Assembly: GCF_017309385.1 (NCBI RefSeq)
Contig: NZ_JAFJMJ010000004.1
Span: 372,001 to 436,000 of the forward strand
Length of the DNA: 64,000 nt
DNA from: Amycolatopsis sp. 195334CR
GTDB lineage: Bacteria; Actinomycetota; Actinomycetes; Mycobacteriales; Pseudonocardiaceae
Direction of reading: 5' to 3'
The stretch's first letter is position 1, and every line of letters begins with the position of its first letter. This document shows, one piece after another, positions 45,663-55,282 of the stretch. The notes below the pieces were generated by a model. It did not search any database and had not been told where the DNA came from. It saw only the letters and a list, made by a program, of their open reading frames with translations. The position numbers and the translations under genes are program-made.

Positions 45663-47239
45663 TGACTCTCCGTCGACTGTGGACAGTGACCTTGGCGCTG
45701 GTGACCGCCGCCGGGCTGGTGACCGCGGCACCCGTGACGAGCGCTCCGGCCACGTACAGCAATCCGGTGCTGTGGCAGGACTTCGCCGACATCGACATCA
45801 TCCGGGTGAACGACGCCTACTACTACTCGGCGTCCACCATGCACTATTCGCCGGGTGCGCCGGTCCTGCGTTCCTACGACCTGGTGAACTGGGAGTTCGC
45901 CGGGCATTCGGTGCCGCGACTGGACTTCGGCCAGAAGTACGACCTGAGCGGCGGGCGCGGGTACGTCCGGGGCATCTGGGCGTCGATGTTCAACCACCGC
46001 CGCAGCAACAACACCTTCTACTGGGGTGGGTGCGTCGACTTCGCCAACACCCACATCTACACCGCGGCGGCGGTGGAGGGGCCGTGGCAGCGGCACACCA
46101 CGATCAACAAGTGCTACTACGACGCGGGCCTGCTGTTCGACGACAACGACAAGATGTACGTCGCGTACGGCAACACGAACATCAGCGTCGCGGAGCTTTC
46201 GCCGGACGGGAAGAGCGAAGTGCGTTCCCAGCAGGTGTTCAGCACCCCGTCGAACATCGGCACGCTCGAAGGCGCGCGGTTCTACAAGCGGGACGGCAAG
46301 TACTACATCTTCCTGACCCGCCCGGCGAACGGCCAGTACATCCTCAAGGCGGACAACCCGTTCGGCCCGTACACGCTCCGGCAGGTGCTGCTCGACCTGC
46401 CGGGCCCGATCGCCGGCGGGGGCGTGCCGCACCAGGGCGGGCTCGTCCAGACCCAGCACGGCGAGTGGTACTACCTGGCCTTCGTCGACGCCTATCCCGG
46501 CGGGCGCGTGCCCGCGCTCGCGCCGGTCACCTGGACCGCCGACGGCTGGCCCCAGCTCCAGACGGTGAACGGCAAGTGGGGCACGACCTACCCGTTCCCG
46601 AACCTGACCCCGCGCCCGGTCAAGCCGATGATCGGCGTGGACACCTTCACCGGCACCGCGCTCGGCCCGCAGTGGGAGTGGAACCACAACCCCGACACCA
46701 CGAAGTACAGCGTCGGCGCGGGGCTCCGCCTGCAGACTGCCACCGTCACCCAGGACCTGTACTCGGCCCGCAACACGCTGACCCACCGCATCCAGGGGCC
46801 CAGCTCGACGGCCACGGTGACGCTGGACCTGTCCGCGATGCGCGACGGTGACCGGACCGGGCTGGCCATGCTCCGCGATTCCTCCGCCTGGATCGGGATC
46901 AAGCGCGACGGCGGCCGCAACCGCGTGGTGATGGTGAACAACCTGACCATGGACGGCAACTGGAACACCACGAACACCGGCACCGAGGTCGCGGGTGCCG
47001 ACTTCGCCGGTAGCCGGATCTGGTTGCGCGCCAACGCCGACATCCGCCCGGGCGCGGGCAGGCAGGCACGGTTCTCCTACAGCACCGACGGCGTGAACTT
47101 CACCCCGTTCGGGCCCGGGTTCACCATGAACCACAACTGGACCTTCTTCATGGGCTACCGGTTCGCCGTGTTCAACCACGCCACCCAGGCACTCGGTGGC
47201 GCGGTGACCCTGCAGCGCTTCGAACTCTCCACCCCGTAG
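45662..47239 (+). CDS. Secreted GH43 beta-xylosidase/arabinofuranosidase-type enzyme
   Basis: A 525-residue enzyme with signal peptide about 1-30. The five-bladed propeller (about 35-320) has base Asp in DFADIDIIRV, and the general acid Glu in LEGARFYKRDGKYY (about 202). A C-terminal beta-sandwich of the DUF1349/GH43 type follows (about 325-525). ATG 45662 overlaps the GH27 stop (TGATG). Subfamily and substrate are uncertain; arabinoxylan side chains fit the context. Confidence 0.87.
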   Translation: MTLRRLWTVTLALVTAAGLVTAAPVTSAPATYSNPVLWQDFADIDIIRVNDAYYYSASTMHYSPGAPVLRSYDLVNWEFAGHSVPRLDFGQKYDLSGGRGYVRGIWASMFNHRRSNNTFYWGGCVDFANTHIYTAAAVEGPWQRHTTINKCYYDAGLLFDDNDKMYVAYGNTNISVAELSPDGKSEVRSQQVFSTPSNIGTLEGARFYKRDGKYYIFLTRPANGQYILKADNPFGPYTLRQVLLDLPGPIAGGGVPHQGGLVQTQHGEWYYLAFVDAYPGGRVPALAPVTWTADGWPQLQTVNGKWGTTYPFPNLTPRPVKPMIGVDTFTGTALGPQWEWNHNPDTTKYSVGAGLRLQTATVTQDLYSARNTLTHRIQGPSSTATVTLDLSAMRDGDRTGLAMLRDSSAWIGIKRDGGRNRVVMVNNLTMDGNWNTTNTGTEVAGADFAGSRIWLRANADIRPGAGRQARFSYSTDGVNFTPFGPGFTMNHNWTFFMGYRFAVFNHATQALGGAVTLQRFELSTP

Positions 47240-47249
47240 GAAGAAGGAA

Positions 47250-48692
47250 ATGAGGGTGATGATGAGCAGTAGTTCCTCCCCGCGCCGGCGCGGTCGCCTC
47301 CGGTCGGTGTTCGCCGCGCTGGCGACCGCCGGGCTCGCGGCGGCCACGCTGGTGGTGTCCGCCGGGACCGCCCAGGCCGCGGACACGCTCGGTGCCGCGG
47401 CGGCCCAGACCGGCCGCTACTTCGGTGCCGCGGTCGTGCCGAACCTCCTCGGTGACGCCTCGTACTCGGCCACGCTGAACCGGGAGTTCAACAGCGTGGT
47501 GGCCGAGAACGCGATGAAGTGGGACGCCACCGAGCCCAACCGGAACCAGTTCACCTTCGGCGGCGGCGACCAGATCGTCAACTACGCCGCCAGCCACGGC
47601 ATGAGCGTGCGCGGCCACACCCTGGTCTGGCACGCGCAGTACCCCGGCTGGGTCGGGAACCTCTCCGGCAACGACCTGCGCCAGGCGATGGTCGGCCACA
47701 TCAACGGCGTGGCCGGCCACTGGAAGGGCAAGATCCACTCGTGGGACGTGGTCAACGAGGCGTTCGAGGAGAACGGCAGCCGCCGCCAGTCCATCTTCCA
47801 GCAGCGGCTGGGCAACGGCTACATCGAGGACGCCTTCCGCGCCGCCCGCACCGCCGATCCGGCCGCGAAGCTCTGCTACAACGACTACAACACCGATGGC
47901 GTCAACGCCAAGAGCACGGCGATCTACAACATGGTCGTCGACTTCCGCAACCGCGGTGTGCCGATCGACTGCGTGGGCATGCAGAGCCACCTCGGCTCGA
48001 ACTCCAACCTCAGCAGCTACGAGGCGAACCTCCGGCGCTTCTCCGACCTCGGCGTCGACGTGCAGATCACCGAGCTGGACGTCGGTGGTTCCGGTTCGGG
48101 CCAGGCCAATGTGTACCGCCAGGTCACCCAGGCGTGCCTGGCCGTGACGCGGTGCACCGGCATCACCACCTGGGGCATCACCGACCGGCACACCTGGCGG
48201 CCCAACGACACGCCGCTGCTGTTCGACACCAACTACCAGAAGAAGCAGGCGTACCAAGCGGTGCTCGACGCGCTCAACGGCGGTGGTGGTGGCGGTGACA
48301 CCGGTGCCGTGCGCTCGGTGGGCGCGAACAAGTGCCTGGACGTGCCGAACCAGACCACCGCGGCGGGCACGCGGACGCAGATCTGGGACTGCTGGAACGG
48401 CGCGAACCAGCAGTGGACCCACACCGGCGCGAAGGAACTGACCGTCTACTCCGGAGACTCGCGCCGCTGCCTCGACGCCTCGGGCGCCGGGACCGCCAAC
48501 GGCACCGCGGTGATCATCTGGACCTGTCACGGCGGCGCCAACCAGCAGTGGAACCGCAACGCCGACGGCACCATCACGAACGTCCCATCAGGATTGTGCA
48601 TGGAGGTGGCCGACTCCTCGACGGCGAACGGCGCGGCGGTGCGGTTGTGGAGCTGCACCGGCGGTGCCAACCAGCGCTGGTCCACCCCGTGA
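47250..48692 (+). CDS. Secreted GH10 endo-1,4-beta-xylanase with CBM13
   Basis: A 480-residue xylanase. Signal peptide about 1-43, GH10 barrel about 45-345 with acid/base Glu170 (SWDVVNEAF) and nucleophile Glu275 (QITELDV), a Gly-rich linker, and a ricin/CBM13 trefoil about 355-480. ATG 47250 follows GAAGGAA. It cuts the xylan backbone outside the cell; strongest substrate evidence in the locus. Confidence 0.97.
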   Translation: MRVMMSSSSSPRRRGRLRSVFAALATAGLAAATLVVSAGTAQAADTLGAAAAQTGRYFGAAVVPNLLGDASYSATLNREFNSVVAENAMKWDATEPNRNQFTFGGGDQIVNYAASHGMSVRGHTLVWHAQYPGWVGNLSGNDLRQAMVGHINGVAGHWKGKIHSWDVVNEAFEENGSRRQSIFQQRLGNGYIEDAFRAARTADPAAKLCYNDYNTDGVNAKSTAIYNMVVDFRNRGVPIDCVGMQSHLGSNSNLSSYEANLRRFSDLGVDVQITELDVGGSGSGQANVYRQVTQACLAVTRCTGITTWGITDRHTWRPNDTPLLFDTNYQKKQAYQAVLDALNGGGGGGDTGAVRSVGANKCLDVPNQTTAAGTRTQIWDCWNGANQQWTHTGAKELTVYSGDSRRCLDASGAGTANGTAVIIWTCHGGANQQWNRNADGTITNVPSGLCMEVADSSTANGAAVRLWSCTGGANQRWSTP

Positions 48693-51526
48693 GCGGGCTG
48701 CCGGACCTGACCCGGCGGCAGGCGATGAAGCTCGGCGCGGCACTGGTGCCCGCCGGGTGGGCGGCGACCGCGATCGCCGCCCCCGCCGAGGTGCGGGCCG
48801 CCGGTGACCTGGCGCTGTGGTACGACGAACCGGCGGGCAGCGACTGGTTGCGCGCGCTGCCCGTCGGCAACGGGCGCCTGGGCGCCATGGTGTTCGGCGG
48901 CACCGACACGGAACGGTTGCAGCTCAACGAGGACACGGTCTGGGCGGGTGGCCCGCACAACTACGACAACCCGCTGGGCGCGGGCGCGCTCGCGCAGATC
49001 CGGCAGCTGGTCTCGGCGAACCAGTGGACGCAGGCGCAGGACCGCGTCAACCAGGCGATGCTCGGCAAACCCGCCGCGCAGCTGGCCTACCAGCCCGTCG
49101 GTGACCTCAAGCTCACCCTGCCCGGCGGCGGCGTTTCGGGGTACGAGCGGTGGCTCGACCTCACCACCGCCACCACGGTGGTCACCTACACCGCGAACGG
49201 GGTGCGTCACCGGCGTGAGGTGTTCGCCAGCGCGCCGGACCAGGCGATCGTCCTGCGCCTGACCGCGGACAAGCCCGGCTCGGTGACGTTCACCGCCGCG
49301 TTCAGCAGTCCGCAGCGCACGACGGTGTCCAATCCGGACGGCACCACGACCGCGCTGGACGGTATTTCCGGTGACCTGCGGGGGATCGCCGGTTCGGTCC
49401 GGTTCCTGGCGCTGGCCGGGGCGATCGCCGAGGGCGGCAGCACCAGCAGTTCCGGCGGCACGCTCCGGGTGACGAACGCGAACAGCGTCACCCTGCTGAT
49501 CTCGATCGGCACCAGCTACGTCGACTACCAGACGGTGAACGGCGATTACCGCGGGATCGCCCAGTCCCGCCTGAACGCGGCCAGGACCGTGGGGTACGAC
49601 GCGCTCCGCGCCCGGCACCTGGCCGACTACCAGGCCTTGTTCGGGCGGGTCACGCTCGACGTCGGCCGCACCGCCGCGGCCGACCAGCCGACCGACGTCC
49701 GGATCGCCCAGCACCAGCACACCCACGATCCGCAGTTCTCCGCCCTGCTCTTCCAGTACGGCCGCTACCTGCTGATCTCGTCCTCGCGGCCGGGCACGCA
49801 ACCGGCGAACCTGCAGGGCATCTGGAACGACCAGCTGGCCCCGGCGTGGGACTCGAAGTACACCCTCAACGCCAACCTGCCGATGAACTACTGGCCCGCC
49901 GACACCACGAACCTGGCCGAGTGCTTCGAACCGGTGTTCCGCATGATCGGCGACCTCATCGTCACCGGCGGCCGCACCGCGAAAACCCAGTACGGTGCCC
50001 GTGGCTGGGTCACCCATCACAACACCGACGCCTGGCGGGGTTCCTCGGTCGTCGACGGCGCGCTGTGGGGCATGTGGCAGACCGGGGGCGCCTGGCTCGC
50101 CACGATGATCTGGGACCACTACCGGTTCACCGGCGACCTCGCGTTCCTCCAGCAGAACTACCCGGCGATGAAGGGCGCGGCGCAGTTCTTCCTCGACACA
50201 CTGGTGACCGATCCCGCCTCGGGGCACCTGGTCACCAATCCGTCGAACTCGCCGGAGGCGCTGCACCACGCGAACGCGAGCATCTGCGCGGGCCCGACGA
50301 TGGACCTGCAGATCCTGCGCGACCTGTTCGGTGGCTGCGCCGGTGCCGCCGAGGCGCTCGGGGTGGATGCCGGGTTCCGCGACCAGGTGCTGGCGGCCAG
50401 GCAGAAACTGGCGCCGATGAAGGTCGGGTCACGCGGCAACATCCAGGAATGGCTCCAGGACTGGGTGGAGATCGAGCCGGGGCACCGGCACATCTCGCAC
50501 CTGTACGGCCTGCACCCGAGCAACCAGATCACCCGGCGGGGCACCCCGCAGCTGTACCAGGCCGCCCGCCGGACGCTGGAACTGCGGGGGGACGCCGGTA
50601 CCGGCTGGTCGCTCGCCTGGAAGATCAACTTCTGGGCGCGGATGGAGGAGGGCGGCCGGGCGCACGACCTGCTCCGCCTGCTGGTGACGCCCGAGCGGCT
50701 GGCGCCCAACCTGTTCGACCTGCACCCGCCGTTCCAGATCGACGGCAACTTCGGCGCCACCGGCGGGATCGCCGAAATGCTGCTGCACAGCCACCACGGT
50801 GAACTGCACGTGCTGCCCGCGCTGCCGTCGGCGTGGCCTGCCGGGAGCGTCACGGGCCTGCGCGGGCGCGGTGGCCACACGGTCGGCGCGAAGTGGAGCG
50901 GCGGCGGGGCGGTGGAGCTGACCGTGACCCCGGACCGGACCGGCCCCGTCCGGGTGCGCAGCCGCCTGTTCACCGGTACCTGGCAGCTCGTGGACCAGAC
51001 CACCGGTACCGAGGTCCAGCCCGCGAAGCCGGAAGCCGACCTGGTCGAGTTCACCGGGCAGGCCGGGCACACCTACCGGGCCACCGGCCAGGGCGCGGTG
51101 GTGGAGCCCGGCGTGTTCTACCGGCTGGCCGCCCAGCACAGCGGGAAGCTCGCGGACATCAGCGGCGGGGCCACCGCCGCCGGCGCGGTGCTGGTGCAGT
51201 GGCAGGCCACCGGCGGGACCAACCAGCAGTTCGAGTTCCTCGACTCGGGTGGCGGTCACTACCGGATCCGGGCGCGGCACAGCGGCCTGGTGCTCCAGCC
51301 GGTGAGCGCGGCCACCGGCGCGGACCTCGCCCAGCAGCCGGACACCGGCGCGGTGAACCAGCAGTGGCAGGTGGTCGACCACGGCGGCGGGGTGGTCGGC
51401 CTGCGCAACCGGCAGAGCGGCCTGGCCATGGACGTCTGGGCCGCCTCGAGCGCCGACGGCACCCGAATCTCCCAGTGGACGCCCACCACGGCCGCCAACC
51501 AGCGGTTCCACCTCCAGCGCCAGTAG
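48689..51526 (+). CDS. Secreted GH95 alpha-L-fucosidase/galactosidase with ricin-like domain
   Basis: A 945-residue enzyme. A Tat-like signal (TRRQAMKLG) precedes the hydrophobic stretch. GH95 order: N-terminal beta domain (LPVGNGRLGAMVFGG), linker, then (alpha/alpha)6 barrel with WPADTTNLAECFEPV, GHRHISHLYGLHPSNQI and GDAGTGWSLAWKINFWARM. A C-terminal ricin-like trefoil of a different type (about 815-945) follows. GTG 48689 overlaps the xylanase stop. GH95 removes alpha-1,2-L-fucose or alpha-L-galactose. Confidence 0.93.
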   Translation: MSGLPDLTRRQAMKLGAALVPAGWAATAIAAPAEVRAAGDLALWYDEPAGSDWLRALPVGNGRLGAMVFGGTDTERLQLNEDTVWAGGPHNYDNPLGAGALAQIRQLVSANQWTQAQDRVNQAMLGKPAAQLAYQPVGDLKLTLPGGGVSGYERWLDLTTATTVVTYTANGVRHRREVFASAPDQAIVLRLTADKPGSVTFTAAFSSPQRTTVSNPDGTTTALDGISGDLRGIAGSVRFLALAGAIAEGGSTSSSGGTLRVTNANSVTLLISIGTSYVDYQTVNGDYRGIAQSRLNAARTVGYDALRARHLADYQALFGRVTLDVGRTAAADQPTDVRIAQHQHTHDPQFSALLFQYGRYLLISSSRPGTQPANLQGIWNDQLAPAWDSKYTLNANLPMNYWPADTTNLAECFEPVFRMIGDLIVTGGRTAKTQYGARGWVTHHNTDAWRGSSVVDGALWGMWQTGGAWLATMIWDHYRFTGDLAFLQQNYPAMKGAAQFFLDTLVTDPASGHLVTNPSNSPEALHHANASICAGPTMDLQILRDLFGGCAGAAEALGVDAGFRDQVLAARQKLAPMKVGSRGNIQEWLQDWVEIEPGHRHISHLYGLHPSNQITRRGTPQLYQAARRTLELRGDAGTGWSLAWKINFWARMEEGGRAHDLLRLLVTPERLAPNLFDLHPPFQIDGNFGATGGIAEMLLHSHHGELHVLPALPSAWPAGSVTGLRGRGGHTVGAKWSGGGAVELTVTPDRTGPVRVRSRLFTGTWQLVDQTTGTEVQPAKPEADLVEFTGQAGHTYRATGQGAVVEPGVFYRLAAQHSGKLADISGGATAAGAVLVQWQATGGTNQQFEFLDSGGGHYRIRARHSGLVLQPVSAATGADLAQQPDTGAVNQQWQVVDHGGGVVGLRNRQSGLAMDVWAASSADGTRISQWTPTTAANQRFHLQRQ

Positions 51527-51555
51527 AGATATCCGAACAACCACAGGGAGTTGTG

Positions 51556-52803
51556 ATGGTGAAACACAGGTCCTGGCTGAGCGCCACCGCGGTCGCGGCG
51601 CTGCTCGTCCTGGGCACGGGTGCCACCCCGGCCACGGCCGGGGCACCCGCGGACGTGGGCACGGCGGCGGCCACCGCCGGGTGCGGGAAGGCACCCGCGC
51701 TGAACACCGGCACCCACACCATTTCCAGCGGTGGCAAGAACCGCACCTACATCCTGAAGCTGCCCGACGGGTACGACCGGAACCACCCCTACCGGCTGAT
51801 CTTCGGCTACCACTGGTGGGGCGGCACCGCGAACGACGTCAACTCCGGTGGCTCCGACGGGGCGAACTGGGCCTACTACGGCCAGCAGCGGCTGGCGAAC
51901 AACAGCGCGATCTTCGTCGCGCCCCAGGGGATCAGCAACGGCTGGGCCAACTCCGGCGGTGAGGACGTGACCTTCACCGACGACATGATCAAGCAGCTCG
52001 AAGCCGCGCTCTGCGTCGACACCACGCAGCGGTTCGCGCTGGGGTTCAGCTACGGCGGCGGGATGAGCAACGCGCTCGCGTGTGCCAGGCCGACGGTTTT
52101 CCGCGCGGTCGCGGTGTACTCGGGTGCCCAGCTGAGCGGGTGTTCCGGCGGTACCCAGCCCATCGCGTACATGGGGATCCACGGGCTCGGGGACACCGTG
52201 CTCAACATCTCGCAGGGACGCGCGCTGCGGGACCGGTTCGTGAAGAACAACGGGTGCACCCCGCAGAACCCGCCCGAACCGGCGCAGGGCAGCCGGAGTC
52301 ACATCGTCACCGCCTACTCCGGTTGCCAGGCCGGTTATCCGGTGGTGTGGGCCGCGTTCGACGGTGGCCACACGCCCGGCCCCATCGACGGCTGCGGTTG
52401 CGAGGGCTGGCAGACCTGGACCGCGGGTGAGGTGTGGAAGTTCTTCAGCCAGTTCTCCGGCGGCGGCACCCCGAACCCGCAGCCGGGCGCGTGCCAGGTG
52501 ACGAACACGGTCAACGCGTGGAACTCCGGCCTGACCTCGGAACTGACCATCACCAACACCGGCACGGCGGGGATCAACGGCTGGTCACTGGCCTTCACCC
52601 TGCCCGGCGGGCAGACCATCACCTCCGGCTGGGGCGCGGCCTACTCGCCGGCCTCGGGTCAGGTGACCGCCACGAACGTCGGCTACAACCCCGGCATCGC
52701 CGCGGGTGGGTCGGTGAGCATCGGCTTCCAAGCCACGCACACCGGCAACAGCGGTAAACCAGCCGCCTACTCGCTGAATGGGGCGACCTGCACGGTCGCC
52801 TAG
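51556..52803 (+). CDS. Secreted CE1-type (feruloyl/acetylxylan) esterase with CBM2
   Basis: A 415-residue enzyme. Signal peptide about 1-32; esterase domain about 45-305 with PYRLIFGYHWWGG, nucleophile Ser in GFSYGGGMS (about 164), Asp near GIHGLGDTV, and His in DGGHTPG. This is the PHB-depolymerase/CE1 fold that includes feruloyl and acetylxylan esterases. A CBM2 cellulose/xylan-binding domain (about 312-415, CQVTNTVNAWNSGLTSELTI) closes it. ATG 51556 has GGGAG upstream. Last gene of the rightward operon. Confidence 0.9.
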   Translation: MVKHRSWLSATAVAALLVLGTGATPATAGAPADVGTAAATAGCGKAPALNTGTHTISSGGKNRTYILKLPDGYDRNHPYRLIFGYHWWGGTANDVNSGGSDGANWAYYGQQRLANNSAIFVAPQGISNGWANSGGEDVTFTDDMIKQLEAALCVDTTQRFALGFSYGGGMSNALACARPTVFRAVAVYSGAQLSGCSGGTQPIAYMGIHGLGDTVLNISQGRALRDRFVKNNGCTPQNPPEPAQGSRSHIVTAYSGCQAGYPVVWAAFDGGHTPGPIDGCGCEGWQTWTAGEVWKFFSQFSGGGTPNPQPGACQVTNTVNAWNSGLTSELTITNTGTAGINGWSLAFTLPGGQTITSGWGAAYSPASGQVTATNVGYNPGIAAGGSVSIGFQATHTGNSGKPAAYSLNGATCTVA

Positions 52804-52971
52804 CTGTCGGCGGGGTGGCTTGGGTGGTCGCCTGCGCGGGTCGGCCCGCGCAGCCACCTCGCGGTCGGTGGGCGCCCTGCCCAAGTCGCCTCGTGCTCAA
52901 CGGGGCAGCCTGCGCGGTCGCCTGAGCGGTCAGCGAGGTGGCTTGCGCAGGCGCCTGTGCGATCAGCTGGT

Positions 52972-53003
52972 GCGGGCCGCCCGTGGTTCGGCGGGCGGCC
53001 CGC
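52972..53003. terminator. Hairpin between converging esterase and DJ-1 genes
   Basis: GCGGGCCGCCCG and CGGGCGGCCCGC form a perfect 12-base stem with an 8-base loop, between converging genes. All stem pairs are G-C. There is no T-run after either arm, so it would act as a GC-only terminator or a transcription-collision block. The surrounding 52804-53023 is made of imperfect GGTCGCCTGCGCGG-like repeats and carries no gene. Confidence 0.65.
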
Positions 53004-53023
53004 GCGGGTCACCTGAGCAGCGG

Positions 53024-53581
53024 TCAGCGGGTGGCCTTTTCCAGCACCTGCATGAACGCGCGCGACCACTCCGGCAGGTCCGGCCAGCCGCGGCAGGAGA
53101 CCATGGCGCCGTCCACCACGTCGGGGGCGTCGACGAAGGTTCCGCCCGCCAGTTCCACGTCGGCCTTCAGGGGAGGGAAGGCCGCCGTGGTCCGGCCGCG
53201 CAGCAGGCCCAGCGCGGCCGGCACCTGGGCACCGTGGCAGATCGTGCCGACCGGGAGCCCGCGTTCGAAGAAGTGCGTGACGATGCGCGCCACGTCCGGA
53301 TCGGTCCGGATGTACTCCGGCGCCCGCCCGCCGGGGATGACGAGCGCGTCGAAGCCGTCCGGCTCGACCTCGGCGAAGGCCAGGTCCACCGGCAGCAGGT
53401 GACCGGGCTTCTCGGTGTAGGCGTCACAATCGGGCTCGAAGTCGTGGACGACCAGCTTCACCGCACGGGTCGTCGGCGCGGCCACGACCGCCTCGTGCCC
53501 GCCCTCGCGCAGCCGGAAGACCGGGTACATCGAGTCGAGCTCCTCCGCGGCGTCCCCGGTCAGGATCAGCACTCGTGCCAT
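53024..53581 (-). CDS. DJ-1/PfpI-family protein
   Basis: A 185-residue class I glutamine-amidotransferase-like protein. Nucleophile elbow TICHGAQ (Cys about 115) and the acidic partner in AEELDS fit PfpI/YhbO-type stress proteins and deglycase candidates. ATG 53581 is the family start. It precedes the ricin-enzyme operon by a short gap on the same strand as its downstream neighbour, with 15 bases between the two. Confidence 0.87.
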   Translation of the reverse strand: MARVLILTGDAAEELDSMYPVFRLREGGHEAVVAAPTTRAVKLVVHDFEPDCDAYTEKPGHLLPVDLAFAEVEPDGFDALVIPGGRAPEYIRTDPDVARIVTHFFERGLPVGTICHGAQVPAALGLLRGRTTAAFPPLKADVELAGGTFVDAPDVVDGAMVSCRGWPDLPEWSRAFMQVLEKATR

Positions 53582-53596
53582 TCGCTCACTCCTCGT

Positions 53597-55282
53597 TCAG
53601 TTCGGGGGAAGGGTCCAGCGCTGGTTGGTGCCACCGTGGCACGTCCAGATGATGAGCTGCGTACCGTCGGCGGAGCTACCGCCGTTGGCGTCGAGGCACT
53701 TGCCGTTGGTGCGCAGGGTGCCGTCGGCCTGGGCAGCCCAGTTCTGCGTACCGCTGCCGGTGCAGGCCGACAGCTGCACCGGACTGCCGTCGGAACCGCC
53801 CGCGGCGGTCAGGCACTTGCCCAGCGCGCGCCACGTGCCACCGTCCCGGGTCCAGGACTGGTTGGTGCCGCCGGTGCAGGTCCACAGCTGGACCTTGGTG
53901 CCGTCGGCGGTGCCGGAACCGTTGACGTCGACGCACTTGCCGCTCGCGCCGGTGATCGCCCCGGCGCCGCCGGACTCCTTGATCCTGATGTTGCGGAAGG
54001 ACACGTCGTCGCCGGTGCCGTGGTTCTGGATGCCGATGTGCCCTGAAGTCAGCGAGCGGGCGGGATCGGTGTTGGTGAAATCGTTGATCTTGGTGCCGTT
54101 GAGGAACACCTGCACGCGTTCGCCCGCCACCAGCAGTTCGAAGGTGTTCCACTCGCCCGGCGGGTTGAGCGCGGCGTCGCGGGCGGCGGTGTCCGGTGCC
54201 TGGAAGCCGTAGACCGCGCCGGTGGTCCGGTCCGGCGAATCCGTGGCGTCGATCTGGATCTCGTGGCCCTGCGCGAGCGCGGTGTTCGGATCGGCGCCGG
54301 GCGGGAACCCGATGACCACCCCGGAGTTGTCGTCCCCGGCCACCCGCCAGTCCAGCTTCAGCGAGTAGGAGCGGAACTCCTTGGCGCTGTACCAGAGCAT
54401 GCCCATTCCGCCGGTCGAGGTCAGCGTGGCGTCGGTGTTGCCGAACCCGCCGGGCCCGGCCTGCGACCACCCGGTGGTGGAGCCGTTGTAGAGCGCGGTG
54501 TAGCCGTTTTCCGGTCGGCAGTCGGCCTTGGTCCGGCCCGCGGCGTACCGGATGCCGCCGAGCACCATCGCGCGGAAGCCCGGTTCGGCGTAGCTCGCCT
54601 GGGTGTGCCCGCCGCCGGTGTAGAACGAGCGTCCACTTTGGATGGTCTTGCACCAGGTGTGCGGGTGGTCGGCGCCCATCGAGCCACCGGAGTAGGTCGA
54701 TTCGTCCAAAGTGGCCAGTACCCGGGCGGTCGGCCGGACGTTGCTCCGGAAGTTGTACCACTCGTCGGTGCGCACCCAGGCGGGCCCGAGGTGCTGGGTG
54801 GCCTGGTGCGCCCGGTTCTCCACCCGGACGGTGGCCTGCTGGATGGCCGGGTGCGAGGCGAACCAGGCACCGGCCAGCTCACCGTAGAACGGCCAGTCGT
54901 ACTCGGTGTCGGCCGCCGCGTGGACGCCGACATACCCGCCGCCGCCCCGGATGTAGGACTCGAACGCGGTCTGCTGGCTGGAGTTCAGCACGTCCCCGGT
55001 GGTGTTGAGGAACACCACGGTCTCGTACTGGGCCAGGTTGGCGGCGGTGAACCGGGCCGAGTCCTCGGTGGTGGTCACGGTGAAGTTGTTCGCCGCGCCC
55101 AGATCCCGGATCAGCTGGATCCCGGCGGGGATGGAGTCGTGCCGGAAGCCGGTGGTCTTGGAGAACACCAGCACGTCGTACGGCGCGTCGGCGGCGACGG
55201 CCGGCGGGCCGGAACAGAGCGCGAGCGCGGCCAGCGCGGCGGTGGCCGTGCCGAGCACGCGCCGGGTGAGCGAGCGGTTCAT
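53597..55282 (-). CDS. Secreted ThuA-DUF1080 protein with ricin domain
   Basis: A 561-residue secreted protein: signal peptide about 1-31; ThuA-like domain about 33-245 (LVFSKTTGFRHDSIPAGIQL, GVHAAADTEYDWPF); DUF1080, the 3-keto-disaccharide hydrolase fold, about 260-430 (GYTALYNGSTTGW, DDNSGVVIGFP, EIQIDATDS); ricin trefoil about 435-561. Its ATG overlaps the stop of the upstream dehydrogenase gene (ATGA), so the operon is 61786 to 53597. The combination suggests binding or hydrolysis of 3-keto sugars. Confidence 0.88.
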   Translation of the reverse strand: MNRSLTRRVLGTATAALAALALCSGPPAVAADAPYDVLVFSKTTGFRHDSIPAGIQLIRDLGAANNFTVTTTEDSARFTAANLAQYETVVFLNTTGDVLNSSQQTAFESYIRGGGGYVGVHAAADTEYDWPFYGELAGAWFASHPAIQQATVRVENRAHQATQHLGPAWVRTDEWYNFRSNVRPTARVLATLDESTYSGGSMGADHPHTWCKTIQSGRSFYTGGGHTQASYAEPGFRAMVLGGIRYAAGRTKADCRPENGYTALYNGSTTGWSQAGPGGFGNTDATLTSTGGMGMLWYSAKEFRSYSLKLDWRVAGDDNSGVVIGFPPGADPNTALAQGHEIQIDATDSPDRTTGAVYGFQAPDTAARDAALNPPGEWNTFELLVAGERVQVFLNGTKINDFTNTDPARSLTSGHIGIQNHGTGDDVSFRNIRIKESGGAGAITGASGKCVDVNGSGTADGTKVQLWTCTGGTNQSWTRDGGTWRALGKCLTAAGGSDGSPVQLSACTGSGTQNWAAQADGTLRTNGKCLDANGGSSADGTQLIIWTCHGGTNQRWTLPPN

